Of a DNA stretch of 64,000 nucleotides, positions 8,902-17,081 are shown piece by piece (position 1 is the stretch's first letter; each line of letters opens with the position of its first letter). The stretch lies in NCBI GenBank assembly GCA_022072445.1, contig JAJVHV010000001.1, positions 186,001 through 250,000 on the forward strand, in the 5' to 3' direction. The notes below the pieces were generated by a model that had not been told where the DNA came from, ran no database searches, and saw nothing but the letters and a program-made list of their open reading frames with translations. The DNA is from Phycisphaerae bacterium. Lineage in GTDB: Bacteria; Planctomycetota; Phycisphaerae; UBA1845; Fen-1342. The position numbers and the translations under genes are program-made.

Positions 8902-10365
8902 TCACAGCGGCGCCCGCCGCCCCGGACGGTGCACCTCCCAGCAGCCCTTCCCGTCCGGAAGCATCTTGCCCGGATTGCACACACCCGCCGAATCGAACGC
9001 CCGCCGCAGGCGCAGCATGCAGTCCAGCTCGGCCGGCGAAAACAGCATCGGCAGAAAGTCCACCTTCTCGACGCCCACGCCGTGCTCCCCGCTGATCGTG
9101 CCGCCCCGGCGGATGCACGCCCGCAGGATTTCGCGACTCGCCGCCAGGACGCGCGCCACCTGGGCCGCGTCGCGCTCGTCGTACATCAGGATCGGGTGGA
9201 TGTTCCCGTCACCGGCGTGCACCAAATTCGCGATCCGCAAGTCGTGCCGCCGGCCGATCTCGGCCACTTCGCGCAGCATCGTCGGCAACTCGCTGCGCGG
9301 CACCACGCCGTCCTGCGTGCAGTAATTCGGCGTCAGCCGGCCGAACGCGCCGGCGGCCCGCTTGCGCGCCTTCCACAGCAGTGCCCGCTGCTCCTCGTTC
9401 TCCGCCAGCGTCGTGCGCCGCGCGCCGTGCCTCGCGCAGATCGCAACGACGTCGCGCATCGCTTCCTCCGTCGCACACGGCACGCCGTCTACCTCGACAA
9501 TCAGCACCGCGCCGGCGTCCAGCGGCAGGCCCACCGCAAACGCCGCCTCCACCGCCGCGATGATCGGCCGATCCATCAGCTCCATCGCCGCCGGCACGAT
9601 CCCCGCCGCGATCACGGCGCTCACCGTTTGCGTCGCGTCGTCGATCGTCTCGAAAACGGCCAGCGCTGTCCGCACCGCCAGCGGCGTCCGCGTCAATCGC
9701 ACCGTCGCGGCTGTCACGATCCCCAGCGTGCCCTCGCTCCCGACGATCAATCCCGTCACGTCGATCCCCGGCAGGTCGTCGCTCGTTCCGCCCGTGCGAA
9801 TCAGCTCGCCCTCGGGCGTCACCAGCTCCACCCCCAGCACGTGTTGCGTCGTCACGCCGTACTTCAGCGTGTGCGGCCCGCCGGCGTTCGTCGCCACGTT
9901 CCCGCCGATGGTGCTGGCGCTCTGGCTGGATGGATCGGGCGCGAAGTGCAGCCGCTGTTCGGCCACAGCGCGCGACAGCTTCACGTTCACCACGCCCGCC
10001 TCGACCTCCGCCCAGCGATTCGCCAGGTCGATCCGCCGGATGCGCGTCATGCGATTCAGGCCGATCAGCACGGCCTCATTCGTCGCCAGCGTGCCGCCCG
10101 CCAGTCCGGTCCCCGCGCCCCGCGGCACAAACGGGATGCCGCGCCCGGCCAGCAGTCGGACGATCGCCACCACCTGCTCCGTCGTGTCCGGCAGCACGAC
10201 CAGCCCAGGCAATCGCCGCACGAGCGTAAACGCGTCGCAATCGTAGACCAGCCGCTCTTCCTCACGGCGGATCACGCCTTCCGAACCGGTGATTTCGGAC
10301 AGCGCGTCGATCACGTCGGCGGCGATGCCCGCGACTGCTTCGGAGGTGCTTTCTCGCATGGTCAC
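8902..10365 (-). CDS. glcD: FAD-linked oxidase, glycolate/lactate oxidase subunit GlcD-like
   Basis: A 487-residue protein with the FAD-binding type 4 domain in the N-terminal half (PRGAGTGLAGG pyrophosphate-binding loop, SQSASTIGGNVATNAGG, LKYGVT, GSEGTLGIVT). The C-terminal cap carries HAGDGNIHP and the conserved SGEHGVGVEK. These define the GlcD/D-lactate dehydrogenase family, which oxidises 2-hydroxy acids and passes electrons to a partner or quinone. No glcE or glcF lies next to it, so the substrate is open. The start is GTG at 10365 or ATG at 10359; no clear ribosome site separates them. Only about 20 bp lie between it and the divergent sulfatase-like gene. Confidence 0.93.
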   Translation of the reverse strand: MTMRESTSEAVAGIAADVIDALSEITGSEGVIRREEERLVYDCDAFTLVRRLPGLVVLPDTTEQVVAIVRLLAGRGIPFVPRGAGTGLAGGTLATNEAVLIGLNRMTRIRRIDLANRWAEVEAGVVNVKLSRAVAEQRLHFAPDPSSQSASTIGGNVATNAGGPHTLKYGVTTQHVLGVELVTPEGELIRTGGTSDDLPGIDVTGLIVGSEGTLGIVTAATVRLTRTPLAVRTALAVFETIDDATQTVSAVIAAGIVPAAMELMDRPIIAAVEAAFAVGLPLDAGAVLIVEVDGVPCATEEAMRDVVAICARHGARRTTLAENEEQRALLWKARKRAAGAFGRLTPNYCTQDGVVPRSELPTMLREVAEIGRRHDLRIANLVHAGDGNIHPILMYDERDAAQVARVLAASREILRACIRRGGTISGEHGVGVEKVDFLPMLFSPAELDCMLRLRRAFDSAGVCNPGKMLPDGKGCWEVHRPGRRAPL

Positions 10366-10386
10366 AGACCGATATCCTAGTCGCCC

Positions 10387-11994
10387 GTGATTGTATCGAC
10401 CCTATGCACTCCTCCCGCTTTCCCCACGCCACGCCCTGCGTACCGCTGCCCATCACGCAGTAACGTACGGTCGCGCTCGCTCCGGCGCCGGCGATGCCTG
10501 CTGCTCACGGCCGCCGCCCTGGCGCTCGCGTCGTCCGGCTGCAATCCGGCCGCTCCGCCCGGCGTGCTCCGCCGTGGAGCCAAACCGCCCAACGTCGTGC
10601 TGATCGTCGTCGACACGCTGCGCGCCGACCGCGTCGGCTTGTATGGAAACCGCGCCGGCCACACCCCCGCCATCGACGCCATCGGCGCCGAGGGCGTCGT
10701 TTTCGAACGCTGCATCGCCACTGCGCCCTGGACGCAGCCCTCCATCGCCTCGTTGCTCTGCTCGCGCTTTCCGACCGTGCACGGCGTGGTCCGCTACGGC
10801 GAAAACATGGCGGCGGCGATGAAAGGGGACGAGCAGATCAACGCGCTCAAGGACGACTTCACCACGATCGTCGAGCGCATGCGGTCCGCCGGCTATCAGA
10901 CTGCTGGATTCAGCGTCAATCCGTTCGTCGTCGCCAGGTTCGGCTATGCGCAGGGATTCGATCACTTCGACTCGAAGTTCTCGCTGAAGGCGCCGGGCCG
11001 CGAGTTGAACCGGCGCGTCGCCGCTTGGCTCACGACCCGCGACGCGTCAAAGCCCGCGCTGCTCTACCTGCACTACATGGACGTGCACGGCCCGTACAAC
11101 GCGGCCCGCGAGCTCATGCAGCCGCTCGTCGACGCCGCCGAGAATCTCCCACAACGCGAGCGGATGGAGCCGGCCGAGCTCGAACGCCTCGACTACCTCT
11201 TCTGGCAGGCACGCATCGACGAGGCCGCCAAGTTCGACGAGCAGCGCTGGTACAAGGATTACTGGCGGGCGCGCTACGACGCCGGCGTGCGCGAGGCCGA
11301 CGCCGCCATCGCCGAGCTGCGCGGCCTGCTCGCCGACGCCGGAATCTGGGAATCGGCCTACGTCATCCTGACGGCCGACCACGGCGAATCGCTCTGCGAA
11401 CACGGCTTCTGGGACCACGGCTTCACGATGTCGCACCACGAGCTGCACGTGCCGCTCGTCCTGCGCTGGCCCGACGTGCTGCCCGCCGGCCGGCGCATCA
11501 GCGAGCCCGTCAGCCTGATCGATCTGGCGCCGACGCTGGCCGCACAACTGCGCTGCGAGCCGATCCCCGCCGCCCAGGGTGACTCGCTGCTGCCCGCGAT
11601 CTTCGAGCCCGAACCCGCCGAGCGGCGCCCGCTCTTCGCCGAGTCCGTCAAACGCGGTCCCGAGCAGGTGGCGCTTTACCTCGGCGATTGGAAGCTCGTC
11701 GCCGTCGGCGAGCCACCGGCTTTTCAGCTCTTTCACCTGGCTGAAGACCCCGGCGAAATGCACGACCTGGCGGCGCTGCGCGGCGAACTGGTGGTCGAAT
11801 TCCGCCGAATTCTCGACCTGCACGTCGCGGCGAATCGCGAGGCCGCCGCCGGACGCGTCGCCCCGCGCGTGACGATCTCTGCGGATGAGCGTCGCAACCT
11901 CGAAGCGCTCGGCTACGTTGGCGATCCCGACCGCGCCACGACCTCAGCTCCGGGCACGTCCAGCCAGTCCAGCCTGCCCGCTGTCAGTCCGTGA
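10387..11994 (+). CDS. Sulfatase-fold lipoprotein with Thr at the formylglycine position
   Basis: A 535-residue protein. The N-terminus has an Arg-rich stretch, a hydrophobic segment and a lipobox (LALASSGC), so it should be a lipid-anchored exported protein. The alkaline phosphatase/sulfatase fold is clear: VVDTLRADRVG supplies the first metal Asp, and TADHGESLCEHG and HELHVPLVLRWP follow. Where sulfatases have C/S-x-P-S-R, this protein reads T-Q-P-S-I-A-S (Thr about residue 116). Thr at that position is normal for LtaS-type phosphotransferases and for some proteins annotated as sulfatases. The GTG start at 10387 has no obvious ribosome site. The last 51 bp overlap the convergent PHP gene. 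Confidence 0.85.
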   Translation: MIVSTLCTPPAFPTPRPAYRCPSRSNVRSRSLRRRRCLLLTAAALALASSGCNPAAPPGVLRRGAKPPNVVLIVVDTLRADRVGLYGNRAGHTPAIDAIGAEGVVFERCIATAPWTQPSIASLLCSRFPTVHGVVRYGENMAAAMKGDEQINALKDDFTTIVERMRSAGYQTAGFSVNPFVVARFGYAQGFDHFDSKFSLKAPGRELNRRVAAWLTTRDASKPALLYLHYMDVHGPYNAARELMQPLVDAAENLPQRERMEPAELERLDYLFWQARIDEAAKFDEQRWYKDYWRARYDAGVREADAAIAELRGLLADAGIWESAYVILTADHGESLCEHGFWDHGFTMSHHELHVPLVLRWPDVLPAGRRISEPVSLIDLAPTLAAQLRCEPIPAAQGDSLLPAIFEPEPAERRPLFAESVKRGPEQVALYLGDWKLVAVGEPPAFQLFHLAEDPGEMHDLAALRGELVVEFRRILDLHVAANREAAAGRVAPRVTISADERRNLEALGYVGDPDRATTSAPGTSSQSSLPAVSP

Positions 11995-12693
11995 GTCGGG
12001 TGACGCGTCCCCGAGCTGATTGGCGCCGAATCCCGCCGGCCGCCGGCCCGTCAGCTTGCTCGACAGGATCCCCAGTGCCGATCGGACGAGATACCCCGGC
12101 GGATGTCGCCGGCAGACAAACGTCGCCTGCCGCAGCGCCGCCAGAAACGACGCCGCGTCCGAGAAGTTCGGCATGATCTGATAACACGGAGCCAGCGGCC
12201 AATCGCGCAGATGGCTGTCGCCGCCCACGTAACCGGTCAGCCCGTGCCGTTCCGCGAACCGCGCCGCGCGCCAGTCCTGCCACGGAAGCGGGTTCTGCGC
12301 GTTGAAGATCTCGACCGCGTCGAGCTGCGGCGCGATCGACTCGCACGCGCGGCCCAGCGAACTGTCGCACAGAATACTGAACGGATGCGGCGCCAGCACC
12401 ACGCCGCCCTGGTCGTGAATCAGCCGCGCCGTCGCCGATGCGGGCAGCCCCGGCGGGATGTGCTCGTGCAGAAACAGTCCGATCAGGTGCCCTTCGGCCG
12501 TACTGATCTCCTCACCCACGATGACACGGATTTCTCCGCCGCGCTGCAGCGCTAGCGCCCCGCGGATGTCATCGTGGTCCGTGATCGAAACGCAGTCGAT
12601 CCCCTCGCGCTTCACCGCCGACACGATGTCGCTCAGCGAAGCGTCCGAGTCGTGCGAATAGTCGGTATGAACGTGCAGCAGCGTCCGGATCAT
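11944..12693 (-). CDS. PHP-domain metal-dependent hydrolase
   Basis: A 249-residue protein with the PHP phosphoesterase motifs in order: LHVHTDYSHD (HxH), ITDHDD, GEEIST, APHPF and GGDSHLRDW. These residues bind a tri-metal site as in YciV/RNase AM-like and histidinol-phosphatase-type PHP proteins. The compact single-domain layout fits stand-alone PHP phosphoesterases acting on nucleotides or small phosphates in the cytoplasm. The C-terminal 25 or so residues are low-complexity and overlap the convergent sulfatase-like gene. Confidence 0.9.
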   Translation of the reverse strand: MIRTLLHVHTDYSHDSDASLSDIVSAVKREGIDCVSITDHDDIRGALALQRGGEIRVIVGEEISTAEGHLIGLFLHEHIPPGLPASATARLIHDQGGVVLAPHPFSILCDSSLGRACESIAPQLDAVEIFNAQNPLPWQDWRAARFAERHGLTGYVGGDSHLRDWPLAPCYQIMPNFSDAASFLAALRQATFVCRRHPPGYLVRSALGILSSKLTGRRPAGFGANQLGDASPDSRTDSGQAGLAGRARS

Positions 12694-13173
12694 CGGCTCG
12701 GCCTCAATCTCCGCGGTGCCTGGCTCACCCGTTTCATCGTGCCGCCGGCGCCGGCTCCGCAGCTCCGGTGATTTCTACGCCGCATCGCTCGGCCGGTGCG
12801 TCTCAGAATCATTCTCACATTATCAGAAACACTGGCACCCGCACGGCGGGCGCAGCGCGCGAATTTCCGGTGCTGGCTCGACGCCCGCGTATCGCGCGCC
12901 TGCCCCATAACGCGTCGAAGCCGCGCCGCACGACTTATGAGCCGATCCGGGCAGCGTCCGCAATTCGCAACGACCGGCCCGCGCCAGGCGCGTGTTTCCG
13001 GGACGCGCCGGCCGCATTCCGATAGTCGTTTTCCAGACCCGCCGCGGCGTGCTTGCGGCACTCAGCCCGGCGGGGAATCTTCTGGGACCCGCGTCGCCGC
13101 TCGCGTCGCTACGTCGTTTTCCGACCGCCACCCGACCAGAAGTGCGGCCCGCCGTGCGACGACATGACTGCCG
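12694..13173. other. Noncoding stretch between the PHP and PilZ genes
   Basis: No frame here has convincing protein character; translations are Arg/Ala-rich shadows. A short AT-richer patch near 12805-12835 is the only visible compositional feature and could hold the promoter of either flanking gene. No repeat or RNA gene was recognised. Confidence 0.5.
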
Positions 13174-13941
13174 ATGGGTTCGACGCAAGACAACCTGCCG
13201 GCAGCACCTTTGATGCGCCGCCGCGACCAGCTCGAGCTGCTCACCGCCGCCGCCGCGGTACAGGCCGACGCGCGGCTTGTGGTCCGCAATGCGGAGGGCT
13301 GGAGCCACACCGCCGGCACTTACCTCGTGACGCTGACGCCCGAGTGCCTGTGGGTGGATCAGCCGCTGGACTTTCCGAGCGGCGAGCTGCTCGACCGCCG
13401 CTGCGAGGTTTTCTTCCTGCACGATGGGGCCCGCTACGCCTTCAGTTCCCGGACGCGGCGCACCGCGCTGGTCGGCTCGCCGGCCGGCGAAGTGCCCGCC
13501 CTGGCGATTGCCATCCCGCTCTGCATCGAACGGCGCGAGCAGCGCCGCGGTTATCGGATCGCCCTCGACGATGCGCCCATCCGCGCCACGCTCACGCCCA
13601 TGCTCGAGGAGCGCCAGCGGATCGCTTGCCGGCTGCTCAATCTGTCGTACGGCGGCATTGGGGCGATCGCGGAGTCCGACGAGGTGAGCGCGCTGTCGCC
13701 GGGCGATCTGCTCTGGGCCCGGTTTCACCTGACGGAGGCGGCGACTCCGCTCGAATTCGCGGTGCGGCTGGCGCACCGGCAGCCGGCGCGCAGCGGCAGT
13801 CAAGTGGTGCTCGGTTGCGCGTTCTGCCCGGGCGACGACGCCAGCGAGACCAATCGCAAACTGGAACAAGTACGGCACTTCATCGCCGCCCGGCAGCGCC
13901 GCGCGGCGGAGTGCCCCAAGCACGCATTCGTGGGGGAATAG
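13174..13941 (+). CDS. YcgR-like PilZ-domain protein (first of three)
   Basis: A 255-residue protein with an N-terminal YcgR-type beta domain of about 115 residues and a C-terminal PilZ domain. The c-di-GMP-binding arginine motif is seen as RREQRRGYR (about residues 120-128), followed by LNLSYGGIG, matching the (D/N)xSxxG element. Such proteins bind cyclic di-GMP and change motility, secretion or surface behaviour. ATG 13174 is used, but ATG 13213 in the same frame is possible. It begins a tandem trio of similar genes. Confidence 0.85.
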   Translation: MGSTQDNLPAAPLMRRRDQLELLTAAAAVQADARLVVRNAEGWSHTAGTYLVTLTPECLWVDQPLDFPSGELLDRRCEVFFLHDGARYAFSSRTRRTALVGSPAGEVPALAIAIPLCIERREQRRGYRIALDDAPIRATLTPMLEERQRIACRLLNLSYGGIGAIAESDEVSALSPGDLLWARFHLTEAATPLEFAVRLAHRQPARSGSQVVLGCAFCPGDDASETNRKLEQVRHFIAARQRRAAECPKHAFVGE

Positions 13942-14023
13942 ACGCCGGCGCGGCGTCACACGGGGGATTGCCGACGGGCCGCCGAACAACGGTCCGCTCG
14001 CGGGACCACATGAGGATGTGAGC

Positions 14024-14749
14024 ATGCTTTACGCACTGGACCTGACCCGAAGACAGTCGAACCGCGTTCTCGAACAGGCGCTGCGCACGCAGGCGGTCGT
14101 CGAGATCGAGCCGCGCAACTGGCCCGACGCTCCGCCGATCAGCGGCCACATCCTCTCGAACGACGGGCGGCAGATGGTGATCGCGCTGGACGACGACGGC
14201 CGCGCGCTGCCGATCGCCTCGTTCGCCGGGATGTTCTGCGACGTCAAGACGATGCTCTCCGAGCAGATCTACATCTTCGGCGCCAGCATCGTCGAGGCCA
14301 GCGCCCAGACCGTCCCGCACACGCTGACGCTGGCGACGCCCGAAACCGTGCAGGTCAGCAATCGCCGCCGCTTCATCCGCCGCACGCTGGCCCGCGCTTC
14401 GCAGGTCGAGATCGTCGTCGATGAGGGACTCGACTCGTTCGTCGGCGAGTTCGGAAACATCAGCGGCAACGGCCTGTCGGCACGCGTGCCGCGCGAGGCC
14501 GACGACGCCCTGCTGATCGGCGAACCCGTCCGCGTCCGCTTCGCCATGCCCTGCATGAAGGAACGCTTCGACCTGCGCGGCATCCTGACCAACAAGACCG
14601 CCTCGCCCGACAAGGCCACGCTGACCATCGGCGTGCAGTTTGAGCCTCCCGCGACGAGCGATCCGCGCGCCGCCGCTGCCATCGAGCGGCTGCGGGCGTT
14701 CCTCTGCGACCCCGCCTTCTCGCGGCACGAAACGGAGACCGGCGAATGA
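14024..14749 (+). CDS. YcgR-like PilZ-domain protein (second of three)
   Basis: A 241-residue protein. ATG 14024 is preferred over GTG 14018 because TGAGGA ends about eight bases upstream of it. It has an N-terminal YcgR-like domain, then the PilZ motifs NRRRFIRR (about residue 112) and GNISGNGLSA. The arrangement and distance between motifs match its two neighbours, pointing to ancient duplication, but the sequences are well diverged. Its stop overlaps the next start as ATGA, so translation of the second and third genes is coupled. Confidence 0.83.
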   Translation: MLYALDLTRRQSNRVLEQALRTQAVVEIEPRNWPDAPPISGHILSNDGRQMVIALDDDGRALPIASFAGMFCDVKTMLSEQIYIFGASIVEASAQTVPHTLTLATPETVQVSNRRRFIRRTLARASQVEIVVDEGLDSFVGEFGNISGNGLSARVPREADDALLIGEPVRVRFAMPCMKERFDLRGILTNKTASPDKATLTIGVQFEPPATSDPRAAAAIERLRAFLCDPAFSRHETETGE

Positions 14750-15525
14750 GACCGTCACGTCTGCTCGCAAACCACAAGGAACAGGAAATCTTCGACCGCG
14801 CCGTGCGCGACTCGGCCATTGCGCTGGTCACCGTCCGCGCCGACGACGGCTGGAGCACCTTCAAGTGCCGGTTCCTGGAGCGCGATCCGCAGGGAACCTA
14901 CTTCGTGCTCGACCACCAGCCGCCCGCCGGCGGGACACTGCCGATGCTCGGCCTCGGTCAATACGTCGGCGTGAACTTCCGGCACGGCAGCCGCAAGATC
15001 ATGTTCTCCACGGTCGTCGAAGCGAAGGGCAAGTTCCTCCTGCCCGACAACCGCGAGATCGCCGCCATCCGCTACCGCTGGCCCGACGCACTGACGGAGC
15101 TTCAGCGCCGCTCCTTTTACCGCACACCCGTGCCCTCGGGGACCATGCTGATCGCCAATCTCTGGCCAGGCGGCGCCGAACGCCGCGCCGAAGCACAACG
15201 CAGCGCACTCCAGGTCGTCACCGGACAGCTCATCGATCTGTCGTGCGGCGGCGCCCTGATCGAGGTGCACCAGCAGACGACCCCGCCCTGGACTGAAAAC
15301 CAGACACTCGGCGTCGACCTGCAGCTCGGCGATGGGAAGCCGGCGCTGACGGTCGATGGGCATTTCAAGGGGTTCCGCGCTCGCGAAGGAGCGCCGTCGA
15401 CGATTGCGATTCAGTTTGTCGGCTTTGAAATGTCGGTCGAAGGGCAGGTCAACATGCAACGCCTCTCCCATGCCGTGCAACGCCTGCATCGGATCGGTGC
15501 GGCGACGGCGAACGCTCGGCGGTAG
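14746..15525 (+). CDS. YcgR-like PilZ-domain protein (third of three)
   Basis: A 259-residue protein starting in the ATGA overlap. N-terminal YcgR-like domain, then QRRSFYRTPVP (about residue 120) and IDLSCGGALIE, the two c-di-GMP-binding elements of PilZ. The spacing before the second motif is enlarged by an insertion that includes WPGGAERRAEAQR. No flagellar, pilus or cyclase gene is adjacent, so the output of the trio cannot be inferred from context. Confidence 0.85.
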   Translation: MRPSRLLANHKEQEIFDRAVRDSAIALVTVRADDGWSTFKCRFLERDPQGTYFVLDHQPPAGGTLPMLGLGQYVGVNFRHGSRKIMFSTVVEAKGKFLLPDNREIAAIRYRWPDALTELQRRSFYRTPVPSGTMLIANLWPGGAERRAEAQRSALQVVTGQLIDLSCGGALIEVHQQTTPPWTENQTLGVDLQLGDGKPALTVDGHFKGFRAREGAPSTIAIQFVGFEMSVEGQVNMQRLSHAVQRLHRIGAATANARR

Positions 15526-15560
15526 AACTGGAGGCCGCGCTGCGCGACGCTTGATCCAAA

Positions 15561-15632
15561 CCCCTCACGCGAGTGAGGGGCGGGGCAGGCTGGCCGCAAC
15601 CGCCCTCCGACTCGCGTCGGGGGTTCGGATTT
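15561..15632. repeat. Copy of a dispersed palindromic intergenic repeat
   Basis: CCCCTCACGCGAGTGAGGGG (15561-15580) is a stem-loop with 8-bp arms. It is followed by a second short palindrome and the phrase GTCGGGGGTTCGGAT. The same words recur in the tandem duplication at 45871-46275, so this is a repeat family. Its position after the PilZ operon could also let it act as a transcript end. Confidence 0.75.
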
Positions 15633-15768
15633 TCCCCAACTCCGGTCGACTCGGATAGGGAGCCATCTCGGTTCCGACTGTGCCGAAAGTTCCCAAAATA
15701 GCGCGATACTTTTCCGGTCCCAGCGCGTTCATAACGATAGAAGTACTAACCAAGCCCATCCCAGCGCA

Positions 15769-15816
15769 TGGGCCACTCGGTCGTGCCGCAAGGCCAACCA
15801 GTGGCCCAGTTTTTTT
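15769..15816 (+). terminator. Strong Rho-independent terminator, orphan
   Basis: TGGGCCACT (15769-15777) and AGTGGCCCA (15800-15808) form a perfect 9-bp stem, followed one base later by seven T residues (15810-15816). It reads on the plus strand, about 245 bases past the last PilZ stop. It may end the PilZ operon with a long 3' UTR, or end a small RNA that starts within 15600-15760. Confidence 0.7.
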
Positions 15817-15899
15817 CCTCGCGCATGAACCCTACCGAAGTGTCCTCTGTCCGGTTGGCGTGAAGGTCGCGTACGACTCGCAGAGAGAATCGAGACCAA

Positions 15900-15929
15900 C
15901 CGGCGTGACGACACGCCGGCTCGCTTTTT
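15900..15929 (+). terminator. Weak terminator-like hairpin
   Basis: CCGGCGTG (15900-15907), loop ACGA and CACGCCGG (15912-15919) form a stem-loop; five T residues come five bases later. It is weaker than the terminator about 100 bp upstream and could be coincidental. Confidence 0.35.
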
Positions 15930-15954
15930 GTGATCGGGCGACACAATCGAGGCT

Positions 15955-15978
15955 GGCACAGCCGAGGGCGGCTGTGCC
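15955..15978. repeat. 24-bp GC-rich palindrome, dispersed family
   Basis: GGCACAGCCG and CGGCTGTGCC form perfect 10-bp arms around AGGG. Degenerate relatives occur in both copies of the duplication at 601-815. Read through, the palindrome encodes AQPPSAV, a peptide often seen at spurious protein ends in planctomycete annotations. It is probably a REP-like element. Confidence 0.8.
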
Positions 15979-16015
15979 ACAGATGCACGGGCAGCCCGAT
16001 GCAGCCCGGGGGGCG

Positions 16016-16573
16016 TCAGCCGAGGAGTTCGAAAATCGACTGCGTTTTGACGATCGTCCGCTCCGCCGGGAAGGAGTGATACGCGTAAACGTGCAGCTCG
16101 GCGTCGCGCGCCTCATGCTCGATGTGCGTGAAGGGCACCAGCTCACCGTCGGCGAACTGGTCGAACTGATGGAACCAGCCGCGCTTCGCCGCCTGGCGGC
16201 GCAGGTCGTTGTGCACCGACTTGAAGAGGTGCTCGTCCATCGGCTCGACCTGGCTGCTGACCATGTAGACCCAGCCGTTGGGGCACTTCTTCTCGATGTC
16301 GCGCTCGCCTTTCAGGCGGAACCGGGTCAGTAGGCCGCGCGTCGGCAGCAGGTCGTTATCGGGCGCGACCATCTCGACCACCGTCTTCGAGCCGCTCGTA
16401 ACCGTCACGACGTGGCTCAGCCCGACGATCCAGATGTCCGCCACGTAGCGACCCTGCTCCAGCCGGTAGTCGGCGAAATGCCGAAACAGCTCGGGGTGCA
16501 GCGGCCGCTCATAAAGGAACAGGTGCAGGTCTGCTACTTGCTGTGATGTACTTTCGAGTTCCATCCGTTTCAC
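16016..16573 (-). CDS. Conserved hypothetical protein, possibly DUF2617-like
   Basis: A 185-residue soluble protein; GTG 16573 or ATG 16564 could start it. It has a mixed alpha/beta pattern with phrases such as VADIWIVGLSHVVTV and LLTRFRLKGERD, and an acidic/His-rich C-terminal third, but no signal peptide, membrane segment or catalytic motif I can name. The SHVVTV region recalls DUF2617 proteins, but this is a weak recollection. It is monocistronic, with a -10-like box just upstream. Codon usage fits the neighbours. Confidence 0.72.
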   Translation of the reverse strand: MKRMELESTSQQVADLHLFLYERPLHPELFRHFADYRLEQGRYVADIWIVGLSHVVTVTSGSKTVVEMVAPDNDLLPTRGLLTRFRLKGERDIEKKCPNGWVYMVSSQVEPMDEHLFKSVHNDLRRQAAKRGWFHQFDQFADGELVPFTHIEHEARDAELHVYAYHSFPAERTIVKTQSIFELLG

Positions 16574-16611
16574 TCATCTCGACAAACTCGCCGGCGACGC
16601 CTGTAAGACTC

Positions 16612-16617
16612 ATTATA
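16612..16617 (-). promoter_or_regulatory. Consensus -10 box upstream of the hypothetical gene
   Basis: The minus strand reads TATAAT at 16617-16612, about 40 bases before the start. No good -35 box lies 17 bp further upstream, so only the -10 is called. Confidence 0.4.
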
Positions 16618-16711
16618 CAACGTCGTCGTCCCGGCCATACCAGAAATTATAGGCGCGGCCGCGATCCGTCGCGGCCGGGAAAACCCTCGCTTCGCTTGCT
16701 TCCCGGCAATC

Positions 16712-17077
16712 TCATCGATTGCCCCCTCCACCCCGGCACGCCTCGCACGGGCACAGCGACCTCAGCAGCCGATAATCATAGATGCCTGTGTCGTGTCCAT
16801 CCTTCCACCGGAGCCGTACGCCGTACGTGCCGACCAGTTCGGCGGTTTCGACGATCGTAGCGCGACGGACGTCGAATGTCGCCGGAAGCACCGGCAGCAT
16901 ACCGCGCGGCCGCGGCTGCTCGCGCTCGGCGCGGCAGGTCGCACACGGGCAGGCTCGCCGAAGGTCGGCCAGGGGATAGACGCTCGCGTGTCCGTCACTC
17001 CAGCGGATCGAAATCCGGCTGTCGCGCTGCACGTCGATTTCGAGCGGCCGCACCTCGGCATCCGGTGGCGCCATCAT
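16712..17077 (-). CDS. DUF971 domain protein (gamma-butyrobetaine hydroxylase-like N-terminal fold)
   Basis: A 121-residue protein starting at the ATG-ATG pair (17077), four bases after the accA stop; the longer open frame only runs antisense-free over accA and is not used. The DUF971 pattern is clear: ISIRWSDGHASVYPLADLR, CPCATCRAE, VGTYGVRLRWKDGHDTGIYDYRLLR without break in the family order, and CPCEACR at the end. The four paired cysteines suggest metal binding. DUF971 proteins are often tied to iron-sulfur cluster handling, but the function here is unproven. Probably co-transcribed with accA. Confidence 0.88.
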   Translation of the reverse strand: MMAPPDAEVRPLEIDVQRDSRISIRWSDGHASVYPLADLRRACPCATCRAEREQPRPRGMLPVLPATFDVRRATIVETAELVGTYGVRLRWKDGHDTGIYDYRLLRSLCPCEACRGGGGNR

Positions 17078-17081
17078 CGTC

